NCBI GenBank assembly: GCA_035551935.1
Contig: DASZMJ010000448.1
Coordinates: 1-21,542 of the forward strand
Origin: DASZMJ01 sp035551935
GTDB lineage: Bacteria > Planctomycetota > Planctomycetia > Isosphaerales > Isosphaeraceae
DNA length: 21,542 nucleotides
Reading direction: 5' to 3'
This document shows positions 12,924 through 20,039 of the stretch, piece after piece; position 1 is the stretch's first letter; each line of letters begins with the position of its first letter. The translations under genes and the position numbers were made by a program. The notes beneath the pieces are model-generated. The model worked only from the letters and a program-made list of their open reading frames with translations, did no database searches and was not told the DNA's origin.

Positions 12924-13004
12924 CGACCCCTTACGAGCGCCTTGGTCCAGTTCGACCACGTCGAGTCCGGGACGGCCGGGGCCCGTCGTCTGGGCCAACA
13001 CTGA
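12924..13004 (+). pseudogene. Remnant of a PIN-toxin gene 5' end
   Basis: Bases 12933-12975 match the PIN-toxin gene (from its eighth codon) with 39 of 43 identical by hand alignment. The match then continues with a 3-nt gap to about 12995. Translated from 12933 it reads TSALVQFDHVESGTAGARRL and ends at TGA 13002, against TSALVKFYHVEAGTDEVRRL in the intact toxin. The GAC codon of the first catalytic Asp is also visible at 12925-12927 but out of frame with the rest, after a small insertion. Nothing of the remaining 120 codons or of an antitoxin is seen. It is a dead fragment, not a gene. Confidence 0.75.
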
Positions 13005-13058
13005 CATCCGAACGGCACTCGCGCGGTCGATTTCGCTCGGTGGAGGTTGTTGGATCAG

Positions 13059-13090
13059 ACCCTCACCCCGGCGGGGGCCGGGGTGAGGGT
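13059..13090. repeat. Perfect 14-bp hairpin (ACCCTCACCCCGGC type)
   Basis: ACCCTCACCCCGGC (13059-13072), loop GGGG, then its exact inverse complement (13077-13090). No intact gene ends upstream on the plus strand and the nearest minus-strand gene begins at 12811, so a terminator has no obvious client here. A dispersed palindrome of the REP type is a better fit. The rest of 12812-13212 holds only the PIN remnant and the leuC upstream signals. Confidence 0.7.
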
Positions 13091-13122
13091 TTACTGACGG
13101 AATCGCCACGAGCGAGGAGGGG

Positions 13123-13151
13123 GTGCAACCCGGCGCCCCTGTCGGTAGGAT
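13123..13151 (+). promoter_or_regulatory. Weak candidate promoter of leuC
   Basis: GTGCAA (13123-13128), a 17-nt spacer and TAGGAT (13146-13151), 62 nt before the leuC ATG. The -35 hexamer is poor. No leader peptide with leucine codons or T-box-like leader was noticed between here and leuC. Confidence 0.22.
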
Positions 13152-13212
13152 GGTGGGGATCGGCGCGGGGGGACGTGCGAGAGACAGGACAGGGAGAACA
13201 TCGAGGACGGTC

Positions 13213-14616
13213 ATGCCCGAGACGCTGTTCGAGAAGGTGTGGGAGCGGCACGAGGTGGCGGCGACGGAGGAGGCGACGCTCCTTTATATCGACAGGCACC
13301 TGATCCACGAGGTCACGAGCCCGCAGGCGTTCGAGGGGTTGAGGCTGGCGAGGCGGGAGGTCCGGAGGCCGGACCTGACGTTCGCGACGCTCGACCACAA
13401 CGTGCCGACGGAGAACCAGCTCGATATCAAGGACCCGCTCTCGCGCAAGCAGATCGAGACCTTGCGCAAGAACTGCGCGGAGTTCGGCATCACGCTGTAC
13501 GACATCGGCAGCGGGCACCAGGGGATCGTCCACGTCATCGGCCCGGAGCTGGGACTGACCCTGCCGGGCCTGACGATCGTCTGCGGCGATAGTCATACGA
13601 GCACCCATGGGGCTTTCGGGGCGCTCGCCTTCGGCATCGGCACCAGCGAGGTCGAACACGTCCTAGCGACGCAGACGCTCTGGCAAGGGGCGCGGCCGAA
13701 GTCGATCGGCGTCGAGGTGACGGGCAAGCTCGGCCCGGGCCTGGAGCCGAAGGACATCATCCTCGCCGTCATCCGCGCCATCGGCACCGGCGGCGGCACC
13801 GGCGGCGTGCTCGAATACTACGGCCCGGCGATCGCGGCCCTGTCGATGGAAGGGCGGATGACCGTCTGCAACATGTCGATCGAGGCCGGCGCCCGCGCGG
13901 GCCTGATCGCGCCCGACGACACCACGTTCGAATACATCCGCCGCGGCAACCGCCCCTTCGCCCCCAAGGGCAAGGCCCTGGATGCCGCCATCGCCGACTG
14001 GAAGACGCTCCGGACCGACGACCCCTCGGCCTTCGACCGGCACGTCGGCATCGACGCCTCGATCCTCGTGCCGCAGGTGACGTGGGGGACCAACCCGGCG
14101 ATGACCGTCGATGTGACCGGCCGCGTCCCCGACCCGGGCGAGGTGCCGTTCGCGAGCCGCGAGGACGCCTCGCGGGCCCTGGAGTACATGGGCCTGACCC
14201 CCGGCACGCCGATCGGCGCGATCCCGATCGACGTCGTCTTCATCGGCTCGTGCACCAACGGCCGGATCGAGGACCTCCGCTCCGCCGCGAAGGTCCTCCG
14301 CGGCCGGAAGGTGGCCGAGAAGGTCCGGGCGCTGGTCGTCCCCGGCAGCGAGGAGGTCCGCGCGCAGGCGGTGGCCGAGGGGCTCGACCGCGTCTTCGTC
14401 GAGGCCGGCGCCGAGTGGCGGCAGGCCGGTTGCAGCATGTGCCTGGCGATGAACCCCGACCGCCTCGCCCCCGGCCAGCGCGCCGCCAGCACCTCCAACC
14501 GCAACTTCGAGGGCCGCCAGGGGCCCGGCGGCCGCACCCACCTCGTCAGCCCCGCCATGGCCGCCGCCGCCGCCGTCGCGGGGCACTTCACCGACGTGAG
14601 GATGATGCTGAATTGA
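13213..14616 (+). CDS. leuC: 3-isopropylmalate dehydratase large subunit
   Basis: With LeuD this enzyme isomerises 2-isopropylmalate to 3-isopropylmalate in leucine synthesis, using a [4Fe-4S] cluster. The 467 residues match the family length. The cluster cysteines C347 (FIGSCTNG), C407 and C410 (AGCSMC) are present, as are the aconitase-family motifs DHNVPT, GDSHTSTHGAFG and SNRNFEGRQG. ATG 13213 is chosen over the longer in-frame GTG 13123 because the protein then starts MPETLFEKVW, the usual LeuC N-terminus, with GAGGA at 13203-13207. leuD follows after 121 nt, mostly taken up by a palindrome. Confidence 0.96.
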   Translation: MPETLFEKVWERHEVAATEEATLLYIDRHLIHEVTSPQAFEGLRLARREVRRPDLTFATLDHNVPTENQLDIKDPLSRKQIETLRKNCAEFGITLYDIGSGHQGIVHVIGPELGLTLPGLTIVCGDSHTSTHGAFGALAFGIGTSEVEHVLATQTLWQGARPKSIGVEVTGKLGPGLEPKDIILAVIRAIGTGGGTGGVLEYYGPAIAALSMEGRMTVCNMSIEAGARAGLIAPDDTTFEYIRRGNRPFAPKGKALDAAIADWKTLRTDDPSAFDRHVGIDASILVPQVTWGTNPAMTVDVTGRVPDPGEVPFASREDASRALEYMGLTPGTPIGAIPIDVVFIGSCTNGRIEDLRSAAKVLRGRKVAEKVRALVVPGSEEVRAQAVAEGLDRVFVEAGAEWRQAGCSMCLAMNPDRLAPGQRAASTSNRNFEGRQGPGGRTHLVSPAMAAAAAVAGHFTDVRMMLN

Positions 14617-14617
14617 C

Positions 14618-14713
14618 TTGCCACAGAGGACACAGAGAGAATCCAAGAAGAAATGCGATTCTTGATTCATGATCCTCTCTTCTCCTCTGTGTCCTCTGTG
14701 ATCTCTGTGGCAA
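14618..14713. repeat. Palindromic element B, built from 9-nt CACAGAGNN units
   Basis: The left arm starts TTGCCACAGAGGACACAGAG at 14618 and the right arm ends with the inverse complement of TTGCCACAGAG at 14713. The units are CACAGAGNN, two on the left and three on the right, so as in element A the right arm has one unit more. The centre holds a further small inverted repeat (AGAATC, GATTCT). The element starts 1 nt after the leuC TGA and ends 24 nt before the leuD start, leaving the leuD ribosome site (GGAG 14727-14730) outside. Confidence 0.88.
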
Positions 14714-14737
14714 ATCTTCCATCCCCGGAGTACAGCC

Positions 14738-15406
14738 TTGGAACCGTTCGTGACGCATCGCGGGCGCGTCGCTTTGCTCGACTGGAGCGACGTGAACACG
14801 GACCTGATCATCCCGGCGCGATACCTGAAGCGGGTCGAGCGGACGGGGTACGGGCCGCTCCTCTTCGCCGACAAGCGGTACGAGACGGGGACGGCCCCGC
14901 CGCCGGGCGAGCCCGAGAAGCACGGGCCCGAAGTCGCCGACTTCCCCCTGAACAAGCCCGAGGCGCGCGGGGCGACGGTGCTGGTCGTCGGCCGCAACTT
15001 CGGCTGCGGCTCCAGCCGCGAGCACGCCGTCTGGGCCGTCGCGCAGGCGGGCTATCGCGCCTTGATCGCGCCGGGCAAAGGAGGAGGCTTCGCCGACATC
15101 TTCGAGGGCAACGCCTTCAACAACGGCCTCCTTCCCATCGAGCTGCCCGACGCCGACTGGCACGCCATCGCCGACGCCTCCCGTGCCCCCGGCGGCGCCG
15201 AGGTCACGATCGACTTGAAGGAGGGGGAGATCACCCTCCATCCCTCGGCGGGTCCCGAGTGCACCTTCGCCTTCGACGTCCCCGAGTCGAACCGCCACCG
15301 CCTCTTGAATGGCCTCGACTTCATCGCCGAGACCCTCCAGCACGACCCGGCCATCTCGTCGTATGAACGTGGCGCGCCGGCGTGGTCGGTGCCGGCGAGG
15401 GTCTGA
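14738..15406 (+). CDS. leuD: 3-isopropylmalate dehydratase small subunit
   Basis: Swivel subunit of the LeuCD isomerase. The 222-residue product shows the small-subunit signatures near its N-terminus (VNTDLIIPARYLKRVERTGYG) split here as VNTDLIIPARYL and KRVERTGYG, the GRNFGCGSSREHAVWA motif near residues 86-101, and LIAPGKGGGFADIFEGNAFNNG (FADIF...NNG). The start is TTG at 14738, giving MEPFVTHRG, the standard LeuD N-terminus, with GGAG seven bases upstream; no ATG or GTG fits. At 222 residues it is slightly longer than E. coli LeuD, with extra residues around ETGTAPPPGEPEKHG. Confidence 0.94.
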   Translation: MEPFVTHRGRVALLDWSDVNTDLIIPARYLKRVERTGYGPLLFADKRYETGTAPPPGEPEKHGPEVADFPLNKPEARGATVLVVGRNFGCGSSREHAVWAVAQAGYRALIAPGKGGGFADIFEGNAFNNGLLPIELPDADWHAIADASRAPGGAEVTIDLKEGEITLHPSAGPECTFAFDVPESNRHRLLNGLDFIAETLQHDPAISSYERGAPAWSVPARV

Positions 15407-15427
15407 GCGATCGCGGAGGGCCCGGCG

Positions 15428-16024
15428 ATGCTGCGCGTCCGGTTGAGCACGCTGCTGCTGCTGGTGGCGATTGCCGCGGTCGGCGTCGCGTGGTATGCCG
15501 AGGCGCGTCGCCGGGCGAGGCTCGAGGCCGACTGGCGGACCGTCCAGCAGGAGCTCATCGTCCGCCGGCTCGAGCGGGCCATCGCCGTCCAGAACGACGG
15601 GTTCACGATCCGGATGGACAGCATCGCCGGCGCCTGGAAGTCGGTCGAGTCGGCCGATGACGCGGCCGAGAGGAAGCGGATTGCGGGGACCTGGGCGCTG
15701 GTAGCGACGGAGGAGGGGCGCAAGCCGCCGGCCGGCGGGCCATCGATCCTCGGGATCGATCCCAACGGGGTCCTGTCCGAAGATTCCGCGGCCGCCGACG
15801 GGTCGCCGCCCCATCGCCGGGCCTATTACCGCGTCGTCTCGGGGACGGACCCCGCGGCCATCGACCAGACCACCGACGACCTCCGCCGCCCGATCCTCAA
15901 GGGCATCTACCGCCTCGACGGCGAAACCCTGACGATCTGCTGGGGACGCTCGGGCGACCGGCCCGCGGACTTCCGGCCCGGCAAGGATCGTCGCCTGCTC
16001 ACCTATCGACGGAAGGGGCCATGA
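15428..16024 (+). CDS. TIGR03067-like protein with N-terminal membrane anchor
   Basis: The 198-residue product has one hydrophobic span at the N-terminus (STLLLLVAIAAVGVAWYA, residues 7-24), a helical, charged linker, then a domain from about residue 88 that begins GTWALVATEEGRKPP and continues with YYRVVSGTDPAAIDQT, LKGIYRLDGETLTICW and LLTYRR. That order (GTW, a value-conversion strand with D-P, GIY-LDGDTLTIC, and a basic last strand) is the TIGR03067 domain, a lineage-expanded planctomycete family of unknown role. ATG 15428 has GGAGGG upstream. Its TGA overlaps the next gene's start (ATGA), so the two are translated together. Confidence 0.8.
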   Translation: MLRVRLSTLLLLVAIAAVGVAWYAEARRRARLEADWRTVQQELIVRRLERAIAVQNDGFTIRMDSIAGAWKSVESADDAAERKRIAGTWALVATEEGRKPPAGGPSILGIDPNGVLSEDSAAADGSPPHRRAYYRVVSGTDPAAIDQTTDDLRRPILKGIYRLDGETLTICWGRSGDRPADFRPGKDRRLLTYRRKGP

Positions 16025-16701
16025 CCGGACCCGACGCCTCGACGCAGGTGACCCCGGATCGCCCGCGACCCCGCTTCGCCCGGCCCTCGCCGCGCTGGCT
16101 CCTCCTCGTCCCGGCGATCGGCCTGACGATCGGCTGGCTTCGCGAGGCCGGCCGCGCCGCGCGCGTGGCCGTCGCCGCCTCGCGGCGGGAGCTGGACGAG
16201 GTCGACGCGGCGATCCGCAGGATCGACGAGGAGTCGAAGCGGGTCGACGCGGACTATAACCGCGCGATCGAGCGCGCCTGGCTCGACTTCGACCCGCCGA
16301 CGTCCGAGGCGGCACGCCAGGAGCGGGCGCGGCTCGCGGGCTCCTGGGAGATCGAGTCGATCCAGGGTAGGGTCCGCCGGAGCCAGGAGCCCGTCTTCTG
16401 GCGGCTGACCTTCGCCGACGACGGGACGGTCACCGAGGAGATCCGCCATGCGAAGCCGTTCGATCAACTCCGCACGACCACACATTATTTCCGGATCGAC
16501 CCCGGCCGCTCGCCCGGGTCGATCGATATGACCAACGGCAGCATCGGCCCGCCCTACAACCGCGGCTTCTACCGGCTCGACGGCGACCGTCTCACCCTCG
16601 CCTTCGACCGCTCGCAGCGCCGTCCCGACGACTTCGGCAAGTCGCCGGGGCGGCGCATCCTCGTCTTCCGCAGGGTCGACCCGAAGAAGGCGGCGAAGTG
16701 A
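16021..16701 (+). CDS. Second TIGR03067-like membrane-anchored protein
   Basis: The 226-residue product is a diverged paralogue of its upstream neighbour. It has a hydrophobic span at about residues 24-38 (RWLLLVPAIGLTIGWL), a charged helical linker (SRRELDEVDAAIRRIDEESK), and a domain starting LAGSWEIESIQG. Within the domain, YFRIDPGRSPGSIDMT, NRGFYRLDGDRLTLAF and ILVFRR match the neighbour's conserved strands. Function unknown. It overlaps the upstream gene by 4 nt. Its stop lies 3 nt from the 3' end of the convergent tRNA-Gln gene. Confidence 0.8.
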   Translation: MTGPDASTQVTPDRPRPRFARPSPRWLLLVPAIGLTIGWLREAGRAARVAVAASRRELDEVDAAIRRIDEESKRVDADYNRAIERAWLDFDPPTSEAARQERARLAGSWEIESIQGRVRRSQEPVFWRLTFADDGTVTEEIRHAKPFDQLRTTTHYFRIDPGRSPGSIDMTNGSIGPPYNRGFYRLDGDRLTLAFDRSQRRPDDFGKSPGRRILVFRRVDPKKAAK

Positions 16702-16704
16702 GAG

Positions 16705-16775
16705 CTACCCGGCCAGGATTCGAACCTGGAAAAGCAGGACCAAAACCTGCTGTGATACCGTTTCACCACCGGGTA
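16705..16775 (-). tRNA. tRNA-Gln (anticodon TTG)
   Basis: On the minus strand the acceptor arms TACCCGG and CCGGGTA pair over 7 bp, followed by discriminator G. The D stem is GTGA/TCAC. The anticodon stem GCAGG/CCTGC carries loop TTTTGGT, giving anticodon TTG, which reads CAA. The T arm is CCAGG-TTCGAAT-CCTGG. The variable loop is 4 nt. No CCA is encoded. Upstream, TACACT (16806-16801) could be its -10, with a poor TTCCCC -35 inside the neighbouring hairpin. Confidence 0.95.
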
Positions 16776-16809
16776 AATCGCCGGAAAAGCCGGCCCGGAT
16801 AGTGTAGCA

Positions 16810-16841
16810 GGCCCGGGCGGCTTGGGGAAGCCGTCCGGGCC
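16810..16841. terminator. GC-rich hairpin after the 16883-17434 gene
   Basis: GGCCCGGGCGGCTT (16810-16823), loop GGGG, AAGCCGTCCGGGCC (16828-16841): 14 pairs including one G-T. It lies about 40 nt downstream of the stop of the minus-strand secreted protein and just upstream of the tRNA. No T-run follows. Confidence 0.5.
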
Positions 16842-16882
16842 GGGGCGAAGGGGGCCGATCGGGGGCCCTTGGCGGCGTCGGC

Positions 16883-17434
16883 TCAGCCGCCGAGGCAGCG
16901 GCGGTAGAAGACGGGCCAGGGGAAGGGGCCGGGGCCGGTGACGAGGGGGTCGAGGTCATAGATCGGCACGTAGTTGCCCATCGAGTAGTAGTAGCCGACC
17001 GGCCGCCACGGGTGGAGGATGTTCTCGATGAGGCGGTGGGCCTTGGGCGGGGGGCAGCACTGCGGGCCGATGGTGCTCTGGCCGGGGTAGCCCTGGAAGT
17101 AGGGGGAGACGGTCGCGGTGCAGGCGCCGCGGTAGCGGAGGCCGTAGAGGCCGCCGTGCTTGTAGAGGTTGGGCCAGTCCACCTCGGGGTAGTTGGCCCA
17201 GCGGGTGCCGTCGTAGAAGCCGTCGCGCTTCGGGTCGGGGGGGAGCGTGGGGATCACCGGCGTCGAGCGCATCAGGTGGCCGCTGCGGGTCTCGGCGTCT
17301 AGGATCGGCCCCGGCGTCGCCGGGAGCGCCGGCGGCATGCGCCGGGGCGGGGGATACTGGGCCAGGGCCGGCGCCGACAGCCCCAACAGGGCCGCCAGGG
17401 CGATCGGCGCGGGCCGTGCGAGTCTCCTGATCAT
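16883..17434 (-). CDS. Secreted Pro/Tyr-rich protein of unknown function
   Basis: The 183-residue product has a clear signal peptide (MIRRLARPAPIALAALLGLS, cleavage likely after APALA, about residue 25). The mature part is rich in Pro, Gly and Tyr, with no recognised domain: a low-complexity Pro stretch, then YDGTRWANYPEVDWPNLYKH, two adjacent cysteines in PQCCPPP, and a C-terminus YYYSMGNYVPIYDLDPL, ending with one more Cys. ATG 17434 is taken as the start; the TTG at 17437 directly before it is also possible, and AGGAAGGA lies upstream. Probably periplasmic or surface-bound. It is the last of three tandem secreted-protein genes. Confidence 0.72.
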   Translation of the reverse strand: MIRRLARPAPIALAALLGLSAPALAQYPPPRRMPPALPATPGPILDAETRSGHLMRSTPVIPTLPPDPKRDGFYDGTRWANYPEVDWPNLYKHGGLYGLRYRGACTATVSPYFQGYPGQSTIGPQCCPPPKAHRLIENILHPWRPVGYYYSMGNYVPIYDLDPLVTGPGPFPWPVFYRRCLGG

Positions 17435-17469
17435 CAACGGGCACGTCCTTCCTGGTCAGGCCGAAAGGG

Positions 17470-17509
17470 GGCGGCAGGCGTCGCCGACGACGAGGCGACG
17501 CCTGCCGCC
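17470..17509. terminator. Perfect 16-bp hairpin after the Cys/Gly-rich gene
   Basis: GGCGGCAGGCGTCGCC (17470-17485), loop GACGACGA, and its exact inverse complement (17494-17509). It lies 17 nt past the stop of the 17526-18389 gene and upstream of the next gene's ribosome site. On the minus strand it is followed by CCCTTTCGG, a poor T-tract. It probably ends transcription or protects the 3' end. Confidence 0.6.
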
Positions 17510-17525
17510 TTCCGAAGGATTATCG

Positions 17526-18389
17526 TCAGGGCGCGGTGGGGTCGCTGAACGGCGGGAACGCGAAGTAGTCGCGGGGCGATCGGGTCGTGACGATGTAGGG
17601 GACGTAGCCGGGCGTCAGCGGCACCGGGCCCCCCGCGCCGACGAAGTACTTGACGCCGTGGCGGCCCCGGAGCCCGCCGAGCAGGCCGTGCAGGCCGCGG
17701 CAGAGCTTGCAGCCCCGGCCGCCGCAGTTGGCGCAGGGGTCCTTGCCGTGGCCGTGGCCGAGGCCCATGCCGCCGCCCGGGTCGCCACAGGCGCCGTCGC
17801 CGTGGTGGCCGAAGAGGCCGCCGCCGTGGCCGCCGTGGCCGCCGCCGTTGCAGAGGCCGCAGCCCCGGCCGCCGCAGGCGCCGCAACCGGCGCTCTGCAT
17901 CGAGCCGACGACCGCGTTCGGGTCGACGACCGCGACGCCCGTCGCCGGCATCGTCGCGACGACGTGCCCGTGGCCCAGGCCGAGCCCGTGCTTCTTGCCG
18001 CCGCCGTTGCCGCAGAGGCCGCCGCCGTTGCCGCAGAGGCCGCCGGCGCCGTTGTCGCACATCCCATCGCCGCCGCAGAGGCCCGAGCCGCCGCAGAGGC
18101 CGCAGCCCCGGCCGCCGCAGGCGCCGCAGGCCTTGTTGCCGTGGTGGAAGAGGCCGCCGTGGAACAGGCCCTTGGCCTTGGCGCAGGTGCCGTAGAGGGA
18201 GCCGGCGTAGTCCTTGGCGTAGCAGCCGTAGGGGACCGGCGGCTGCATGATCGGGCCGCCGGTGTCGAGGTTGATCGCCGGCACTTCGCGCGGGATCGCG
18301 TAGTTGTGGAACAGCTCGCCCGCCGTGGCCGAGGCCGTCCAGGCGCAGAGCAGGGCGAAGGCCGCCGCCCGCAAGGTTCCGAGACGCAT
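17526..18389 (-). CDS. Secreted Cys/Gly/His-rich protein with three CxxCxGxGCxxC motifs
   Basis: The 287-residue product has a signal peptide (MRLGTLRAAAFALLCAWTAS, cleavage about residue 23). Three near-identical knuckles follow: CGACGGRGCGLC at 88-99, CGACGGRGCGLC at 169-180 and CANCGGRGCKLC at 219-230. The first is extended by a run of GLCGNGG-type units (100-130). Gly/His-rich linkers (GHGGHGGG, GLGHGHG) separate them. The spacing CxxCxGxGCxxC resembles the DnaJ-type zinc finger, so metal binding is plausible but not shown. The C-terminus (VPYIVTTRSPRDYFAFPPF) is hydrophobic and cysteine-free. ATG 18389 has GGAAGGG upstream; the frame is open further but without that signal. Function unknown. 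Confidence 0.78.
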   Translation of the reverse strand: MRLGTLRAAAFALLCAWTASATAGELFHNYAIPREVPAINLDTGGPIMQPPVPYGCYAKDYAGSLYGTCAKAKGLFHGGLFHHGNKACGACGGRGCGLCGGSGLCGGDGMCDNGAGGLCGNGGGLCGNGGGKKHGLGLGHGHVVATMPATGVAVVDPNAVVGSMQSAGCGACGGRGCGLCNGGGHGGHGGGLFGHHGDGACGDPGGGMGLGHGHGKDPCANCGGRGCKLCRGLHGLLGGLRGRHGVKYFVGAGGPVPLTPGYVPYIVTTRSPRDYFAFPPFSDPTAP

Positions 18390-18591
18390 TGATCCATCCC
18401 TTCCGATCGTTCGGTGTCCCCTCCTGGAAGTCCGTGTCCGGGAGCCCGCGGGGCGACCGCGCCGCGCCCTCCTCCGCGCGACCGGGGCCGTCCTCTCCGG
18501 CGCGGGGGCCCCGCTCAGCTCGGGCCGCTCCGCGCCTTGCTTGCATCGGAATGCGACGCCCGGCCTCTTGAAGCCAATCCCCGGCGCGCGG

Positions 18592-18641
18592 CCCGGGCCG
18601 GCCCGCGCCACCGCTCTCGATGGCAAGCGGGCCGGCCCGGG
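18592..18641. terminator. Perfect 15-bp GC hairpin after the 18676-19413 gene
   Basis: CCCGGGCCGGCCCGC (18592-18606), 20-nt loop, and its exact inverse complement (18627-18641). It lies 35 nt past the stop of the minus-strand gene. No T-run. The remaining 200 nt up to 18389 hold the leader of the next gene and nothing else recognisable. Confidence 0.55.
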
Positions 18642-18675
18642 TTCGCGTCGGCCGGGGACGGGCCGTCGGCCCGGC

Positions 18676-19413
18676 TCAGCGGCCGAAGACCATCGTCGCG
18701 GGAAGCTCGCTGGGGACGCCGGCGGGGCCGTAGGCGATGGCGGCGTGGGCGTCGCGCATCCGCTGCTCGCGGCGGGCGGAGAAGAGGCGGAAGCCGAAGA
18801 GCCGCGAGATCATCCCCGGGTGCTCGCCGCCGGGCGAGGCGTAGAGCGGGGGCGACGGGACCGCTCCCGGGTTGGGCGGGCCCCACGAGCCGGGCGTCGG
18901 GCCGCCGACGACGGCATAGCCGGGGGCGCCGCCGTTGCCGAACGGGCCGCCCATGCCGGTGGCGTACATGTTCGCCACGGCGTTCGTGGCCGGGGCCCCT
19001 TGATTGTAGTTCGTCCGCATCACGCCGATCGGCATCGGCTCGCCGCTGACAGGCATCGGGCCGCCGACGGTGGCATAGCCCGGCGCGCCGGCCGCGACCG
19101 GCACCGGGGCGCCGGCCGCGGCGCCGGCCACGGCCACGCCCGGCGGGGGCACCGACTCGCCCGCGGCCACCTGCTGGCAGGTGGCGCAGCCGTCGGCGGC
19201 GGTCGTCGGCGGCATCGGGATGCGGCCGTGGGACGCCTTGGCCTGCTCCATGCAGATCGGGCAGACGCCCGACCGCGACCACTTGTGGCGGTGCGGCTTC
19301 GCCGCGGGCGCCGCAGGGCCCGGGGCCGTCGCCGCGTCGTCCCCCGCGATCGCCAGCAGGGGCGCCAGGGCCAGGCCGAAGGCGGCCAGGCCGATCCGAG
19401 TTCGCACGCGCAT
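18676..19413 (-). CDS. Secreted Gly/Pro/Ala-rich protein with two CxxC motifs
   Basis: The 245-residue product starts with a signal peptide (MRVRTRIGLAAFGLALAPLL, cleavage after about residue 23, AIAG). Near the N-terminus of the mature protein are HRHKW (41-45), CPIC (51-54) and CATC (76-79), a possible metal site. The middle is low-complexity Gly/Ala/Pro and contains a repeated GAPGYATVGGPMP / GAPGYAVVGGPTP unit. The C-terminal 60 residues (MISRLFGFRLFSARREQRMR and on) are more ordered. ATG 19413 has a strong GGAGGAGGAGG upstream. It is the first of three tandem minus-strand secreted-protein genes and is divergent from the deoxyribosyltransferase gene. Function unknown. Confidence 0.76.
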   Translation of the reverse strand: MRVRTRIGLAAFGLALAPLLAIAGDDAATAPGPAAPAAKPHRHKWSRSGVCPICMEQAKASHGRIPMPPTTAADGCATCQQVAAGESVPPPGVAVAGAAAGAPVPVAAGAPGYATVGGPMPVSGEPMPIGVMRTNYNQGAPATNAVANMYATGMGGPFGNGGAPGYAVVGGPTPGSWGPPNPGAVPSPPLYASPGGEHPGMISRLFGFRLFSARREQRMRDAHAAIAYGPAGVPSELPATMVFGR

Positions 19414-19589
19414 TTTGGGGAACCTCCTCCTCCCACTCTTCGGGCGACCGCCCGCGCTCCTCCGGGCGGGCCCGGGGCGTGGCCCCGACATTACCCTGTT
19501 GATCGGCGTCTCCGGGCCGTATCCTTTGCGAAAATCGCCCCGACCCGCACGATCGCCACCCGGCGACGCGCCCCCGGAGCCGACCCGCG

Positions 19590-20039
19590 ATGCGCCTCTA
19601 CCTCGCCGGACCCCTGTTCACCCAGGCCGAACGCGCCTGGAACCGCGACCTCGCCGCCGCCTTGCGACGCGACGGCCACGACGTCTTCTTGCCCCAGGAC
19701 GAGGTGAAGAACCTCGACGCGCTCGACGCCGACGCCATCTTCCGGCTCGACGTCGCCGGCGTCCGCGACGCCGAGGCCGTCGTCGCCGTGCTCGACGGCG
19801 CCGACGCCGACAGCGGCACCTGCTTCGAGTGCGGCCTCGCCTTCGCCCTCGGCATCCCCATCGTCGCCGTCCGTACCGACTTCCGCGGCGGCGGCGACGC
19901 CTTGCCGAACCAGCGGCTCGCCACCGTCAACCTCATGCTCTCCCAGGCCGCCTCCGCCGTCGTCCACCTCCCCGACCCCGCCGCCGACGCGTCGGCCGTC
20001 GCCGCGGCCATCCTCTCGGCCCTATCGGGACTGGTTTGA
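19590..20039 (+). CDS. Nucleoside 2-deoxyribosyltransferase family protein
   Basis: The 149-residue length fits the family. It opens MRLYLAGPLFTQAERAWN, the nucleotide-binding start of nucleoside 2-deoxyribosyltransferases. DSGTCFECGLAFALG (74-88) carries the catalytic Glu (E80). VAVLDGADADSG is the conserved strand before it. These enzymes move deoxyribose between bases, or cleave deoxynucleotides, in nucleotide salvage. The C-terminal N-containing segment (TVNLMLSQAA) is where the family usually supplies a substrate ligand from a neighbouring subunit. ATG 19590 lies in a GC-rich stretch with only a weak ribosome site. Its TGA is the outer edge of the inverted-repeat element that follows. 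Confidence 0.85.
   Translation: MRLYLAGPLFTQAERAWNRDLAAALRRDGHDVFLPQDEVKNLDALDADAIFRLDVAGVRDAEAVVAVLDGADADSGTCFECGLAFALGIPIVAVRTDFRGGGDALPNQRLATVNLMLSQAASAVVHLPDPAADASAVAAAILSALSGLV

Noticed and set aside
13123..13212. Longer leuC start at GTG 13123
   Set aside because: The added 30 residues are not LeuC-like and cover the likely promoter; MPETLFEKVW at 13213 is the normal N-terminus.
17650..18195. Pro/Arg-rich plus-strand frames and possible CRISPR-like repeats
   Set aside because: These repeats are the codons of the Cys/Gly repeats on the minus strand; spacing is irregular and there are no unique spacers, so it is not a CRISPR array.
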